Assembly (NCBI RefSeq): GCF_004684905.1
Contig: NZ_SRJC01000002.1
Coordinates: forward strand, 310,001 to 374,000
Reading direction: 5' to 3'
DNA: 64,000 bases
Source of the DNA: Halobacillus salinus
Lineage (GTDB): Bacteria; Bacillota; Bacilli; Bacillales; Halobacillaceae
The notes under the pieces are model-generated. The model saw only the letters and a program-made list of their open reading frames with translations. It had not been told where the DNA came from and made no database searches. The translations under genes were made by a program, and so were the position numbers. Shown here piece after piece: positions 8,303 to 17,755 of the stretch (its first letter is position 1; every line of letters starts with the position of its first letter).

Positions 8303-8459
8303 TATAGTGTTTCGTTTTGTTATGAAATATAGTGTTTCGTGGTTCGGAAAACAACTCGCTTTCCGTGGGCGAGTGTCGAGCTTCCTCGCTCGCTTTGCTC
8401 ACTGCGGGATCTCGACTATCCCGTTCATCCCACAGGAGTCTCGTAGTTTTCCACCCCAC
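8303..8459. repeat. Dispersed palindromic element, variant copy A4, with direct-repeat flank
   Basis: The core (about 8341-8459) aligns with the reverse complement of copy A1: CTCGCTTTCC, GAGCTTCCTCG, CTGCGGGATCTCG and CAGGAGTCTCGTAG are shared, but the outer arms differ (GGAAAAC/GTTTTCC). On its left, TATAGTGTTTCGT occurs twice (8303-8315 and 8328-8340). A similar left flank precedes the decayed copy at 10121. Small ORFs over this stretch are not believable genes. Confidence 0.7.
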
Positions 8460-8610
8460 TTTGCAATAGGAAGTGCGAACAAAACTATATTCTAATAAGC
8501 GTGAACCAATTCTCCATCCTTTTCTTGGTCCGGAAGCACAAAGGTTTGCACTTACTTTATCAAGATATCGGAGAATCGGGGATGGTCGCTGGACCCCTGC
8601 AGAAAGCTGA

Positions 8611-8668
8611 CCGTTTCTTCTACACATGGAAGAAACGACAACTCATTCTCGATACACTGAAAAAAGCC
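8611..8668 (+). repeat. Short dispersed repeat B, copy B1
   Basis: The ~58-bp sequence begins CCGTTTCTTCTACACATGG and ends GATACACTGAAAAAAGCC, running into the terminator. It aligns along nearly its whole length with the reverse complement of 17746-17803. It contains the inverted repeat TTCTTC...GAAGAA. The gene-free stretch 8296-8698 holds only A4, this repeat and the terminator. Confidence 0.7.
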
Positions 8669-8701
8669 TTGTCTGCTAATTAGCAGACAAGGCTTTTTTT
8701 A
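8660..8701 (-). terminator. Terminator of putR
   Basis: A 20-bp perfect palindrome (8660-8679/8680-8699) with A-runs and T-runs at both ends, overlapping the putR stop codon. It could work in both directions. Confidence 0.88.
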
Positions 8702-9964
8702 TAAGGACGCTGCTTTGTATCGTTGGTAATAGGAATCTACGTTATTAAGTAACAATAGTTCTGTGTACAAGTACGCCTTCATGTTAAAGTCAGCAAAATC
8801 AATATTGGTGAGTTCCTGAATCTGTTTGATTCGGTAATTTAATGTGTTGGGATGTATAAACATTTCTTGTGCCGTCTGCTTCGCTTTGCCGTTATTGGCT
8901 AAATACAACTCTAGCGTACGGAGTAGATCGGTCTGTTTCTGTGCATCGTTTTTGATTAAAGAAAGTAAATCTTCACTGTAGTAGTCTTCCGAACTATTCT
9001 TCTCGTATAGAGCTGCCACGTAACGATAGATTCCCAGTTTTGCGAATTCACGAGGCATCGTCTCTGGTCTTGGGCTGATAAAGTTCGCTGTTTCAATGAC
9101 TTCAAGCGCTTCTAGGAAACTTTTACGCATGTAATAAAGACTTGTGTATTCCTTTCCTACCCCTATAAGGAAATTATAGAAAGACTCCTCTTTCATTTCG
9201 TTCTTGACCGCTTCAATGAAATCTCTCGCTAAATTCCTAGAAGAAAACCGCTCTGATACGCTTCCCTCCATGATTAGTACCATCTGGAATTCAGAAGTCA
9301 GAAAGTATAGCGAGCGGTGGCGCTTAAAGCGATGAACAATTTCGAGCAAGTACTCCAGTAAATCAATATGTTGCGGTGCAGTGACGGAAAATACAACAAC
9401 AGAGTATCGATTAGGCAACGTCAAGTTCGCGAGCGACGCTTCGTGGCGAAGCTGGGTTTCGTTGCCGTACTCATGGTGCAAAAGCTGCCATAACAGCTCT
9501 TCTTTGCGGTTTTCTTTCGCATTCACTTTCTCGTACATACGGTGAATTAATTGCCCCATATGAAGCGATACGTCTTCAAGTAAGGACAGTTGCTCTTCTT
9601 GCATCCACTGATCAGACTCCTGCACCCAAACGTACCCCACTGTGTGGCCAAGGTGCTTGGCAGCAATCACCACACGTTGATGAAAACCGAGTTCTTCGAT
9701 CGGATGCACACGAATCGGATCCGAGCCGTTATCCAACTGCTGGACGATTCCTTCTTTTTTCAACCGATCTATAATGAACACGGGACATTTTTTGGAGAGA
9801 ATCGTTTTCTGCTGGGTCTGATCGAAATCTTCGAATGCAGAACTGTAAGATACGAGCTCGAAGTTTTTATTTTCAATAATGACTGGCTTTCCGAGCTCTG
9901 CGCTAATCAAATCGGTCGCTTTATGAATGTTTTCGGTTTGAAGGATGGTTTGTTTTGCGTCCAT
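8699..9964 (-). CDS. putR: PucR-family activator of proline utilisation
   Basis: A 421-aa regulator. The C-terminal 60 residues are the PucR helix-turn-helix (ELYLANNGKAKQTAQEMFIHPNTLNYRIKQIQ), preceded by a GGDEF-like middle region and an N-terminal sensory part. PutR of B. subtilis has this build and switches on putBCP with proline as co-inducer. Lying immediately downstream of putM-pruA on the same strand, separated by a terminator and a repeat, supports the name. The start has an adequate ribosome binding site (GGAAAGGGAAG). A sister PucR-type regulator remains possible. Confidence 0.85.
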   Translation of the reverse strand: MDAKQTILQTENIHKATDLISAELGKPVIIENKNFELVSYSSAFEDFDQTQQKTILSKKCPVFIIDRLKKEGIVQQLDNGSDPIRVHPIEELGFHQRVVIAAKHLGHTVGYVWVQESDQWMQEEQLSLLEDVSLHMGQLIHRMYEKVNAKENRKEELLWQLLHHEYGNETQLRHEASLANLTLPNRYSVVVFSVTAPQHIDLLEYLLEIVHRFKRHRSLYFLTSEFQMVLIMEGSVSERFSSRNLARDFIEAVKNEMKEESFYNFLIGVGKEYTSLYYMRKSFLEALEVIETANFISPRPETMPREFAKLGIYRYVAALYEKNSSEDYYSEDLLSLIKNDAQKQTDLLRTLELYLANNGKAKQTAQEMFIHPNTLNYRIKQIQELTNIDFADFNMKAYLYTELLLLNNVDSYYQRYKAASL

Positions 9965-10120
9965 CGGAACTCTTCCCTTTCCAGCAAAAAGAATTTTAAT
10001 CCATTATAGCAGATGTGCTGTATTTAGGAAGAATAGATCACATTTCTGGATAGATGAGCCAGTGTGAGAACGGTTCGATTTCAAAATGAAATGGTTGCGA
10101 GGGGGGGATTATAGAATATA

Positions 10121-10186
10121 GGGTTTCGTGATTTGGAAATCAACTCGCTTTGCTCGCTGCGGGATCTTTATCGACACAATGAAAAA
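10121..10186. repeat. Decayed composite repeat, copy A5
   Basis: GGGTTTCGTGATTTGG and CAACTCGCTTT...GCTCGCTGCGGGATCT align with copy A4 after an internal deletion. The last part, ATCGACACAATGAAAAAA, matches the end of repeat B (GATACACTGAAAAAA) and runs straight into the terminator of pruA. This copy therefore appears to fuse the start of A with the end of B. Confidence 0.6.
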
Positions 10187-10211
10187 ACCCTCCTTAGGAA
10201 AGGAGGGTTTT
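10184..10211 (-). terminator. Terminator of putM-pruA
   Basis: Stem AAAACCCTCCTT (10184-10195)/AAGGAGGGTTTT (10200-10211) with a 4-nt loop and a T-run on the minus strand, 11 nt past the pruA stop. Confidence 0.88.
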
Positions 10212-10222
10212 AAGTTATCAGA

Positions 10223-11770
10223 TTAGAATGTTTCTGAGATTGTTTTTGCTTGCATGTGGAGTGCAAGGTAGTCTGGACCGCCGGCTTTGGAGTCAGTACC
10301 GGACATCTTGAACCCACCGAATGGTTGGTAGCCAACGATTGCGCCTGTGCAACTACGGTTGAAGTAAAGGTTTCCGACGTGGAAATCTTGCTTCGCTTTT
10401 TCGAGGTGCTGACGGTTATCAGAAATGACGGCACCTGTTAAGCCGTATTCTGTATTGTTGGCAATTTCGATCGCTTCATCAAAGTCTTTAGCCTTCGTGA
10501 AGCAAACGACTGGCCCGAAGATTTCTTCCTGCTGCATGCGGGAATCTGGTGCCAAGTCCGCAAAGACCGTCGGCTCGACGAAGTAGCCTTTGGAATCGTC
10601 CCCTTTACCACCTGTAATCAGTCGGCCTTCTTCTTTACCGACCTCTACGTACTTCATGATCTTGTCGTAAGCACCTTGGTCGACGACAGGACCCATGTAG
10701 ACGTTCTCTTCTGATGCATTACCAACTGTTAATTTCTCCGTACGTTCTTTGACCATCTCAAGCAGTTCGTCGTAAATGTCTTCGTGTGCCACAACGCGTG
10801 AACCGGAAGAACATTTCTGACCAGAGAATCCGAAGGCAGAAACAATGATTGCATCCGCAGCCGTTTCGAGGTTGGACTGTTTATCAACGACAACCGTATC
10901 CTTACCTCCCATTTCAGCGATTACCTGTTTGATGTGCTTTTGACCTGGCTGTACAACAGATGCACGTTGCAGGATACGTGTACCTACATCACGTGAACCC
11001 GTGAAGGAGATCAATGCTGTTTTCGGATGATCAACTAGGTAATCCCCTACTTCTCCACCGCTTCCTGGTACAAAGTTCAGTGCACCCTTCGGTAGACCAG
11101 CTTCTTCTAGTACTTCAATGAATTTCGCAGCAATCACTGGGCTGTTACTAGCAGGCTTCATAACAACCGTGCTTCCTGTTACAAGCGGGGCTACAGCTGT
11201 TCCGGCCATGATCGCAAAGGCAAGGTTCCAAGGTGGAATAACGACAGCCACACCTGTTGATGTATAGACGTAGCGGTTCTGCTCGCCTGGACGGCTGTTG
11301 ATTTCTTTTCCTTCACTCAGTTCAATCATTTGGCGTCCGTAGTATTCAAGGAAATCGATCGCTTCTGCTGTATCCGCATCCGCCTCTTTCCACGGCTTAC
11401 CTACTTCATAGACGAGATAAGCTGAGAATTCGTGCTTACGACGACGGATGATGTGAGCAGCACGAAACAGCATTTCAGACCTAGCGCGAGCAGACCATTT
11501 TCTCCAACCGTCAAACGCATCAGATGCCGCTTGAATCGCTTGTTCAGCCAGCTCAGAATTCGCTTTTGAAACCGTACCAACCACTTGCTTCGTGTTAGCA
11601 GGGTTTGTTGATGTGATCGTCGCATCTGTACGGACGCGTTCTCCGTTAATCAAAAGGTCATGGTGCTGCCCTAACTCTTTTTCAACTTTTTTGAGTGCTT
11701 CCTCAAATGCTTGTTTGTTTTCCTCGATTGTGAAATCCGTGAAAGGTTCGTGTTTATAAGGTTGTACCAT
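10223..11770 (-). CDS. pruA: 1-pyrroline-5-carboxylate / glutamate semialdehyde dehydrogenase
   Basis: A 515-aa NAD+-dependent aldehyde dehydrogenase that oxidises glutamate-gamma-semialdehyde (from P5C) to glutamate, the second step of proline breakdown. Clear marks are [12 protein letters not shown] (cofactor binding), [12 protein letters not shown], the general-base region [12 protein letters not shown], the nucleophile Cys in [19 protein letters not shown], and the C-terminal [20 protein letters not shown] typical of RocA/PruA. AAAGGAGG precedes the ATG. It begins 17 nt after putM, forming one operon. PutC or RocA are alternative names for the same activity. Confidence 0.95.
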   Translation of the reverse strand: MVQPYKHEPFTDFTIEENKQAFEEALKKVEKELGQHHDLLINGERVRTDATITSTNPANTKQVVGTVSKANSELAEQAIQAASDAFDGWRKWSARARSEMLFRAAHIIRRRKHEFSAYLVYEVGKPWKEADADTAEAIDFLEYYGRQMIELSEGKEINSRPGEQNRYVYTSTGVAVVIPPWNLAFAIMAGTAVAPLVTGSTVVMKPASNSPVIAAKFIEVLEEAGLPKGALNFVPGSGGEVGDYLVDHPKTALISFTGSRDVGTRILQRASVVQPGQKHIKQVIAEMGGKDTVVVDKQSNLETAADAIIVSAFGFSGQKCSSGSRVVAHEDIYDELLEMVKERTEKLTVGNASEENVYMGPVVDQGAYDKIMKYVEVGKEEGRLITGGKGDDSKGYFVEPTVFADLAPDSRMQQEEIFGPVVCFTKAKDFDEAIEIANNTEYGLTGAVISDNRQHLEKAKQDFHVGNLYFNRSCTGAIVGYQPFGGFKMSGTDSKAGGPDYLALHMQAKTISETF

Positions 11771-11787
11771 GATAATTCCTCCTTTGA

Positions 11788-12711
11788 TTATTTACTGAAA
11801 ATACCTCTTAGCGCAAAAGCGATGTTCGCTGGACGCTCGGCGAGACGACGCATGAAATAGCCGTACCAGTCTTCGCCATAAGGCAGATAAACGCGGACTT
11901 TGTACCCTTCTTTCGCAAGCTGTGCCTGCGTTTCATTCCGCATACCATAAAGCATTTGGAATTCAAAACGGTCATTCGGAATGTTGTTTTCCTGAACCAG
12001 CTGCTTCGTAAAATCGATGATCGCATCATCGTGACTTGCAATGGCTGTATAATGACCGTTCAAGAGATTTTTCTTAATAAGATGCTTCAAGTTGTCATCA
12101 ACGAGACGTTTTTCAGGAAAGGCGACTTTGCCCGACTCCTTATAAGCCCCTTTGACGAGTCGCAAATACGGATCAAGCGGACTCAATTCATCTAAATCCT
12201 GGTCTGAGCGATACAAATACGATTGAACGACAGTTCCGAGATTCGGATATTGGGCTTTTAACTCTTTGTAAATGTCGAGTGTCTGCCCGCACCGCGAGGA
12301 GTCTTCCATGTCAATCGTTACAGTGATGTCGTATTTAGCTGCTTCTTGCAAAATACGGTGCATGTGCTCAATCACTATGTCCCGGGAAATATCCAGCCCG
12401 AGAGAAGTGAGTTTCAAAGATACCTCTGACTGAGCGCCGTGCGTAGCAATCGCTTGAATGCTATGCATACATTCCTCAGTCCGTTGCCTCGCTTCCTCTT
12501 CCGAAGCGACAAATTCTCCTAAGTGGTCCACCGTTACGTGCAACCCCTCATGGTTCAGCTTTTGAATTATCGGCATCGCCTGGGAGATCGTCTCTCCCCC
12601 TACAATCTTGTCAGCCCCAAAGTTCGTACCAAAACGCTTGGCTAAGCGATCTAACACTTTATTATTAGAAAGGTATAAGAAAAAGTTTTTGCTAATGGCT
12701 TCCAAGATCAT
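11788..12711 (-). CDS. putM: Proline dehydrogenase
   Basis: A 307-aa FAD enzyme that oxidises proline to 1-pyrroline-5-carboxylate and passes electrons to the respiratory chain. The barrel motifs are [66 protein letters not shown] and [23 protein letters not shown]; the last two are hallmark substrate- and FAD-contacting stretches. I moved the start to the ATG at 12711 ([11 protein letters not shown]) because AAAGGGG lies just upstream; the longer form from 12744 adds 11 residues without a ribosome binding site. It is the first gene of the put operon. B. subtilis calls it PutB. Confidence 0.94.
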   Translation of the reverse strand: MILEAISKNFFLYLSNNKVLDRLAKRFGTNFGADKIVGGETISQAMPIIQKLNHEGLHVTVDHLGEFVASEEEARQRTEECMHSIQAIATHGAQSEVSLKLTSLGLDISRDIVIEHMHRILQEAAKYDITVTIDMEDSSRCGQTLDIYKELKAQYPNLGTVVQSYLYRSDQDLDELSPLDPYLRLVKGAYKESGKVAFPEKRLVDDNLKHLIKKNLLNGHYTAIASHDDAIIDFTKQLVQENNIPNDRFEFQMLYGMRNETQAQLAKEGYKVRVYLPYGEDWYGYFMRRLAERPANIAFALRGIFSK

Positions 12712-12788
12712 CACACCCCTTTCATCTATCCTTGTAGGAACCATGAGGTTTCTTCGGTGGATGATTGAAATTTTTAATTGTTAAGAAA

Positions 12789-12818
12789 ATTATAACTAGT
12801 GAAAGCCCTTTTATACAA
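12789..12818 (-). promoter_or_regulatory. Promoter of the put operon
   Basis: Minus-strand TTGTAT (12818-12813), 18 nt, TATAAT (12794-12789), about 80 nt ahead of putM. TTGACA further upstream is at the wrong distance. Activation by PutR is expected from the family but no binding site is proposed. Confidence 0.6.
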
Positions 12819-12873
12819 CGTGTCAAAAACACAAAGATAACCCCTCCGATTTATAGTTTTGTCACAATAGACA

Positions 12874-12908
12874 GAAAAAAGGCTGATATCGCGGGGATCT
12901 CAGCCTTT
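12874..12908 (-). terminator. Terminator of the MFS gene
   Basis: Stem AAAGGCTGA/TCAGCCTTT (12878-12886 with 12900-12908) and a T-run on the minus strand. Confidence 0.82.
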
Positions 12909-12931
12909 GTTGAATCAGTATAAATGGGCTT

Positions 12932-14179
12932 TTATTGCAGTTTACGAAGATCTTTAAATGCAAGGAACACAAAGACGGAATAAGCGACGACCAACAAAGC
13001 TCCTGCCAGCATGATGTGGTGGATGGCTACTCCAGTAGCGAGCACCATGGATGTGAGTGCATAGCTTACTGGAATCAACCCCATGGAGGACAAAGATAAG
13101 AGACCCATCACCCGGCCAAGCATTCGGTCTTCCACTAAGCTTTGGACGGCTGCGATAATCGGAATATTTGAGAAGGACAAAGCAATTCCGAACAACCCAA
13201 GCATAACCATACTCATCCATATGACTGTTGTCATACTGAGACCAGCAAAAGCTAATCCACCGAATATGATCGCCATGATACTCACCTTTCCGCGATTCTT
13301 CGAAATGTTTAAGACTCCTACCCCCACCGAACCTACCAACATTCCTGCAGCAAGGCCGGATTCTAATAAACTGAAATCCATCGCTGTGCCTTCTAACACT
13401 GTTTTGACGAACAGAGGTAACCCCATCGTCAACGGACCTACAAGGAATAAATTCAAGAACACGGTAGTCAGTAGCATCAAGACAAGCGTACGGGATTGTT
13501 TCACATAGTTGAATCCTTCTATAAAGGAAGCCCAGAACTTCTGATCATCCTCTTGCCCTTCATTCGCTTTTGGTGCACGCATGAGATATATGAGCAAACT
13601 TGCGACAAAAAGCATTAGTGCGGTGCAGCCAAAAACAATCTCATAGCTCCCTACTGCAATAAGCAGTCCTGCCAACATCGGTGCTAATATCAAGGAAGTC
13701 TGATTGGTCATCTGGATGATCGAATTCCCACGCGTCAATTGTTCTTTATCAATGATGGTTGGAAGAACGGAGCTTTCTGCTGCCCAGAAGAAGGCGTCCA
13801 ATACACCAAATAACAAGGCAAATACAACAAACGTCCATAACGTGATGCCACCTGCTATGAACCAGACAACAAGACCTACCAAGAGGACCGCTCGGACCAT
13901 TACCGACAGGAACATGATATTCGTTTTACTGAACCGGTCCGCTACCGTACCACTGATGACCATGAAAAGCAGCCTAGGGACACTCGATGCTACATAGATT
14001 AAACCAAGAGATGCTTCTAAGCCTAATACATTTACGACATACCAACTCTCTGCAAATAAGAAAAATGAAATTCCGAAACTCGATAATAATGCTGCTCCCC
14101 ATAATAATAGGAAAGGTTGATTTCTAAATAAGGTTGTTTCCTTATCTGCTACCATGACTTGATTCGCTTCCACTGTCAT
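12932..14179 (-). CDS. MFS transporter (DHA3/EntS-like)
   Basis: A 415-aa membrane protein with about 12 hydrophobic segments. NQPFLLLWGAALLSSFGI near the start, the loop 2-3 signature GTVADRFSKTNIM, and PTIIDKEQLTRGNSIIQMTNQ are typical of the MFS_3 group, which holds the enterobactin exporter EntS and macrolide exporters. The acidic tract ANEGQEDDQKF marks the central cytoplasmic loop. The substrate is unknown. A siderophore exporter role is conceivable because an NIS siderophore operon without an exporter lies 12 kb away, but nothing local ties them. It stands alone, divergent from des. Confidence 0.82.
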   Translation of the reverse strand: MTVEANQVMVADKETTLFRNQPFLLLWGAALLSSFGISFFLFAESWYVVNVLGLEASLGLIYVASSVPRLLFMVISGTVADRFSKTNIMFLSVMVRAVLLVGLVVWFIAGGITLWTFVVFALLFGVLDAFFWAAESSVLPTIIDKEQLTRGNSIIQMTNQTSLILAPMLAGLLIAVGSYEIVFGCTALMLFVASLLIYLMRAPKANEGQEDDQKFWASFIEGFNYVKQSRTLVLMLLTTVFLNLFLVGPLTMGLPLFVKTVLEGTAMDFSLLESGLAAGMLVGSVGVGVLNISKNRGKVSIMAIIFGGLAFAGLSMTTVIWMSMVMLGLFGIALSFSNIPIIAAVQSLVEDRMLGRVMGLLSLSSMGLIPVSYALTSMVLATGVAIHHIMLAGALLVVAYSVFVFLAFKDLRKLQ

Positions 14180-14297
14180 CCCGCCTTCTTCGTTTTGTCT
14201 AACTTCAGTTTACGTTACCGAATGAAGGCAAACGAGTTGCTGCAGATGGAAATCGGTTCCGCCTTCAGGCTGATTTTCCACCTTCCTCCAGCAACCC

Positions 14298-14334
14298 ATG
14301 ACAAGTGTCATATTCAAGTCCTGACGTTTGTGTC
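14298..14334 (+). promoter_or_regulatory. Candidate DesR-binding sites upstream of des
   Basis: A perfect palindrome, ATGACA-AG-TGTCAT (14298-14311), is followed by a weaker site, TGACGTTTGTGTC (14322-14334). The nearest -10 candidates are TATGAT (14359-14364) and TATACT (14370-14375). A strong and a weak site upstream of the promoter match the cooperative DesR binding known at B. subtilis Pdes. Confidence 0.7.
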
Positions 14335-14399
14335 TTATAAACCTAGCTCCCCTTCGGCTATGATAGGGATATACTGAACCTTAGCGAAGGAGTCGTATA

Positions 14400-15449
14400 A
14401 TGAATACAGATAAAACAAAACAACTAAAGAAAAGTGTTTCAAACTATGCAAAACCTGATACAAAATCAGGCGTAATGCAGCTCATCAATACCGTCGTTCC
14501 ACTCATCGCGCTGTGGACACTTGCTTACATCAGTCTGTCTTGGTCGGTCTGGCTAACCCTTGCAATCGCCACTATCACAGGCGGTTTCGTGGTCAGGTTG
14601 TTCATTATTTTCCATGATTGTACACACCAATCCTTTTTAAAGAGTAAGAAAGCAAACCGGATGATCGGAACCATTACAGGAATCTTGACCCTCTTCCCAT
14701 TCGAAAAATGGAAGCGCGCCCACTCGATTCACCATGCCACAAGTGGTAATCTCGATAAACGCGGCACAGGGGATATTTGGATTATGACAGTGGAAGAGTA
14801 TGCTCAAGCCTCTCTTCGTACCCGGTTATTGTACCGACTTTACCGGAACCCTATCGTCATGTTCGGATTCGGACCATTGTATCTGTTCTTAGTATCCAAC
14901 CGCTTCAACCGTAAAGGAGCGAAAGGAAAAGAGAAAACGAACACACACGTGACAAATGTCAGTGTCGTCATCTTGTATGCGCTGATCATCAGCCTTGTCG
15001 GTTGGAAAGCGTTCCTTATCATTCAACTACCGATCCTTTACGTGTCTGGCGTACTCGGAATTTGGTTGTTCTATGTTCAACACCAATTTGAAGACTCTTA
15101 CTTTGAAGAAGAATCCGATTGGGACTTTGTTAAAGCAGCGGTCGACGGAAGTTCTTATTACAAACTTCCACGTGTCCTGCAGTGGATCTCAGGAAACATC
15201 GGCTTTCACCATGTGCACCACCTGAGCCCGCGTGTTCCGAACTATTTCTTAGAAAAAGCTCATGAAGACACGCCACCACTCAAGCACGCAACGACGATCA
15301 CGTTGAAAACGAGCCTGGAGTCGATCCGTTTCCGCTTATACGATCAGAAGAACAAGACGTTTGTTTCATTTAGGGAAGCGAAGTCGAGAATTCGCACCTA
15401 CCGCCTTTCCTTCTTACAAAACAAACAACCAAGTTTACAAGATAAATAA
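14400..15449 (+). CDS. des: Acyl-lipid delta-5 desaturase
   Basis: A 349-aa integral membrane di-iron desaturase that introduces a cis double bond into existing membrane phospholipid acyl chains after cold shock. The three histidine clusters are present: HDCTHQSF, HSIHHATSG and FHHVHHLSP. Several hydrophobic segments flank them. AAGGAG sits 7 nt before the ATG at 14400. It is followed by its own terminator and then by desKR, exactly the arrangement of B. subtilis des-desKR, and preceded by DesR-type sites. Confidence 0.95.
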   Translation: MNTDKTKQLKKSVSNYAKPDTKSGVMQLINTVVPLIALWTLAYISLSWSVWLTLAIATITGGFVVRLFIIFHDCTHQSFLKSKKANRMIGTITGILTLFPFEKWKRAHSIHHATSGNLDKRGTGDIWIMTVEEYAQASLRTRLLYRLYRNPIVMFGFGPLYLFLVSNRFNRKGAKGKEKTNTHVTNVSVVILYALIISLVGWKAFLIIQLPILYVSGVLGIWLFYVQHQFEDSYFEEESDWDFVKAAVDGSSYYKLPRVLQWISGNIGFHHVHHLSPRVPNYFLEKAHEDTPPLKHATTITLKTSLESIRFRLYDQKNKTFVSFREAKSRIRTYRLSFLQNKQPSLQDK

Positions 15450-15452
15450 ACG

Positions 15453-15483
15453 AACAGCCTATTCTCCGGGATAGGCTGTTTAT
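15453..15483 (+). terminator. Terminator of des
   Basis: Stem AACAGCCTAT/ATAGGCTGTT (15453-15462, 15471-15480) with a short T-run. A TATAAT at about 15532 may give desKR its own promoter. Confidence 0.75.
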
Positions 15484-15563
15484 GTGTATAAAGGGAATTC
15501 AAAACATATGTCGGAGCACCCGTTTTTTAGTCTATAATGTAACTATTCAGTAAAGGAGGAAAA

Positions 15564-16703
15564 ATGATGCAGAAGTGGTATCACATTATTCCGAAGAACA
15601 CCGGACTTTCTATTTATGTATGGATTATATTCTGCCTCTTACCGTTTCTTTTTATATTCCGTTCCTCCTCCATGTATGAGGTTGCTTTCGGCATACTGAT
15701 GACACTGATTTTCTTCTTGTCTTACCGTTTATCGTTTGTTTCGACCAGCGGCTGGGTCTATTTATGGGTCAGTGTCGAGATGGCGATCAGTCTAGTCATG
15801 ACGATTTTATTCGGATACATTTATTTCGCACTGTTCTTAGCGTTCTATATAGGGAATATCAGGCACTTCGGCGGGTTTCTGTCACTATATATCGTCCATT
15901 TGACGACAACGCTCGTAGCGATCACCATCACTTTCATTACCGAAGTCGATTCCCTGTTCCCGCAGCTTCCGTTTATCATCATCTCTATCATTGGGGTCAT
16001 CCTGCTTCCGTTTACGGTACGTTACCGCAACCAGCAGCAGAAGCTCGAAGGGGAGCTTGAGAATGCGAATGAGCGAATTTCTCAACTGATGGTATTAGAA
16101 GAACGAGAACGGATCGCCCGCGATTTGCACGATACATTAGGACAAAAGCTGTCTATGATCGGTTTGAAAGGGGAACTCGCAGGAAAATTAGTTCCCAAGG
16201 ATCCAGCCAGAGCCGTCAACGAGATTCACGATATTCAACAGACAGCAAGAACCGCTTTAAAAGAAGTACGCGAGATGGTATCGAACATGCGCGGAACGAG
16301 CCTCAAAGACGAGCTGATCCGTGTCCAACAAATTGTCGAAGCAGCAGAAATGTCCTTTACACAGGAAGGAAACCCTGTGCTAGAAAACACACCTCTACTC
16401 GTTGAGAATGTACTTAGTATGTGTCTGAAAGAAGCAGCGACCAATGTAGTGAAGCACAGCAATGCCAGTCACTGCCAAGTCTCGATTGTTCAACAAACGA
16501 ATGAAATTCTCGTTACCATAGCAGATGATGGAAAGGGAATGCCTGAGAGCATCGAACCGTTCAAAGGCCATGGGTTACAAGGCATCCGGGAACGCTTGGA
16601 GTTTGTAAATGGGAGTCTGGACATTCAGAGTATGGATGGAACGAAGCTCACCCTGCACGTTCCGAATGTCATTCAGAACGTCAAAAAGGAGGATTATTCA
16701 TGA
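15564..16703 (+). CDS. desK: Membrane thermosensor histidine kinase DesK
   Basis: A 379-aa kinase. About five membrane segments fill residues 18-155, then a coiled linker (QQQKLEGELENANERISQL), then the HisKA_3 phospho-acceptor ERIARDLHDTLGQKLSMIGLKGEL and an ATPase domain ending with DDGKGMPE and GHGLQGIRERLEFVNGS. In B. subtilis DesK senses membrane order: it acts as phosphatase when warm and kinase when cold. AAAGGAGG precedes the ATG, and the stop overlaps the desR start by 4 bases. Confidence 0.95.
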   Translation: MMQKWYHIIPKNTGLSIYVWIIFCLLPFLFIFRSSSMYEVAFGILMTLIFFLSYRLSFVSTSGWVYLWVSVEMAISLVMTILFGYIYFALFLAFYIGNIRHFGGFLSLYIVHLTTTLVAITITFITEVDSLFPQLPFIIISIIGVILLPFTVRYRNQQQKLEGELENANERISQLMVLEERERIARDLHDTLGQKLSMIGLKGELAGKLVPKDPARAVNEIHDIQQTARTALKEVREMVSNMRGTSLKDELIRVQQIVEAAEMSFTQEGNPVLENTPLLVENVLSMCLKEAATNVVKHSNASHCQVSIVQQTNEILVTIADDGKGMPESIEPFKGHGLQGIRERLEFVNGSLDIQSMDGTKLTLHVPNVIQNVKKEDYS

Positions 16704-17296
16704 TTCGGATCGTCATTGCCGAAGACCAGCGAATGTTATTAGGTGCATTAGGAGCATTACTCGATTTAGAAGAAGGAATGGAAGTCATTGGCCAAGCCCA
16801 CAACGGCGAGGAAGCGGTGAAGCTTGTCAAAGAACTCAATCCCGACGTGTGCATTATGGACATTGAGATGCCAGTCCAAGATGGTCTCACCGCAGCAGAA
16901 TCGCTCCGGCATGACCCTTGCAAAGTCATTATCCTCACCACCTTTGCACGTCCAGGTTATTTTGAGCGCGCCCGAAATGCTGGGGTAAGTGGATACCTCC
17001 TCAAAGACAGCCCGAGTGAAGAACTGGCAACTGCCATCCGTAAGATCATGGATGGCCAGCGAATCTTTTCACCGGAACTCGTCGACTTGGCATTCACAGA
17101 TCCGAACCCACTGACCGATCGCGAAAAACAGGTGGCGCGCTTGATGGCAGAGGGAAAGAACACGAAAGAGATCTCTAAAGAATTATTCATCACAACAGGA
17201 ACTGTACGGAATTACATTTCCGTTATCCTCGATAAATTAGAAGTGACCAACCGGATCGAAGCCATCTCCCGCCTGCAAAAGGAAGGTTGGCTCTGA
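16700..17296 (+). CDS. desR: NarL/FixJ-type response regulator DesR
   Basis: A 198-aa response regulator. The receiver domain has IAEDQRML, the phospho-acceptor Asp in VCIMDIEMP, TTFARPGY and YLLKDSP. The C-terminal LuxR-type HTH reads LTDREKQVARLMAEGKNTKEI...GTVRNYISVILDKL. It would bind upstream of des when phosphorylated by DesK. The start overlaps desK (ATGA). Confidence 0.95.
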   Translation: MIRIVIAEDQRMLLGALGALLDLEEGMEVIGQAHNGEEAVKLVKELNPDVCIMDIEMPVQDGLTAAESLRHDPCKVIILTTFARPGYFERARNAGVSGYLLKDSPSEELATAIRKIMDGQRIFSPELVDLAFTDPNPLTDREKQVARLMAEGKNTKEISKELFITTGTVRNYISVILDKLEVTNRIEAISRLQKEGWL

Positions 17297-17381
17297 GGAT
17301 TTGGGCATGCATTTATATGTTTTTACTATTGCAAAATAGGGAATAGAAACAGCACTTTCGTAGAAAGAGAGCTGGTTTCCA

Positions 17382-17717
17382 ATGAAGAAATATAACAAGC
17401 TGGTCCGAGACAAGATCCCTGATATCATGGGAGCGCTCGGAAAAACATTCAACACGCGTACTCTGGGAGATAGAGAGTATGTGGAGTCGCTACGCCAGAA
17501 GCTTCAAGAAGAAAGCGCAGAGTACTTAAAGACAGATAATGATCAAGATGCGTTAATGGAGCTCGCCGACATGCTTGAGGTCATACATGCGCTTGCGTAC
17601 ACACACCATGCCACCTTCGAAGAACTTGAGCACATTCGCCAACATAAAAAGAGAGAACGTGGTGCTTTTCTGAACCGCACCTACTTAATGGACGTAGAAG
17701 ATGAAAAAAACGCCTAG
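17382..17717 (+). CDS. MazG-like / PRA-PH superfamily nucleotide pyrophosphohydrolase
   Basis: A 111-aa all-alpha protein beginning KKYNKLVRDKIPDIM, a signature of the COG4997-type MazG-like group. The metal-binding residues are in KLQEESAEYL (EExxE-like) and ELADMLEVIHAL (ExxD). These enzymes hydrolyse non-canonical or excess NTPs. Near the C-terminus, KRERGAFLNRTYL is conserved in the group. The exact substrate is unknown. The ribosome binding site is weak (GAGAGCTGG). A terminator follows directly. Confidence 0.8.
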   Translation: MKKYNKLVRDKIPDIMGALGKTFNTRTLGDREYVESLRQKLQEESAEYLKTDNDQDALMELADMLEVIHALAYTHHATFEELEHIRQHKKRERGAFLNRTYLMDVEDEKNA

Positions 17718-17718
17718 A

Positions 17719-17755
17719 AAAAAGCCTTATCTCCTAAATAGAGATAAGGCTTTTT
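17719..17755 (+). terminator. Terminator after the MazG-like gene
   Basis: Stem 17719-17733/17741-17755 (15 bp, perfect) with a 7-nt loop. Its far arm runs into repeat B2. Confidence 0.88.

Noticed and set aside
8501-8683. 60-aa plus-strand ORF ending in the putR terminator
   Set aside because: It spans repeat B and half of a terminator stem, so it is more likely non-coding repeat sequence.
12821-12826. TTGACA on the minus strand upstream of putM as the -35
   Set aside because: It is 26 nt from the TATAAT. TTGTAT with an 18-nt spacer fits better.
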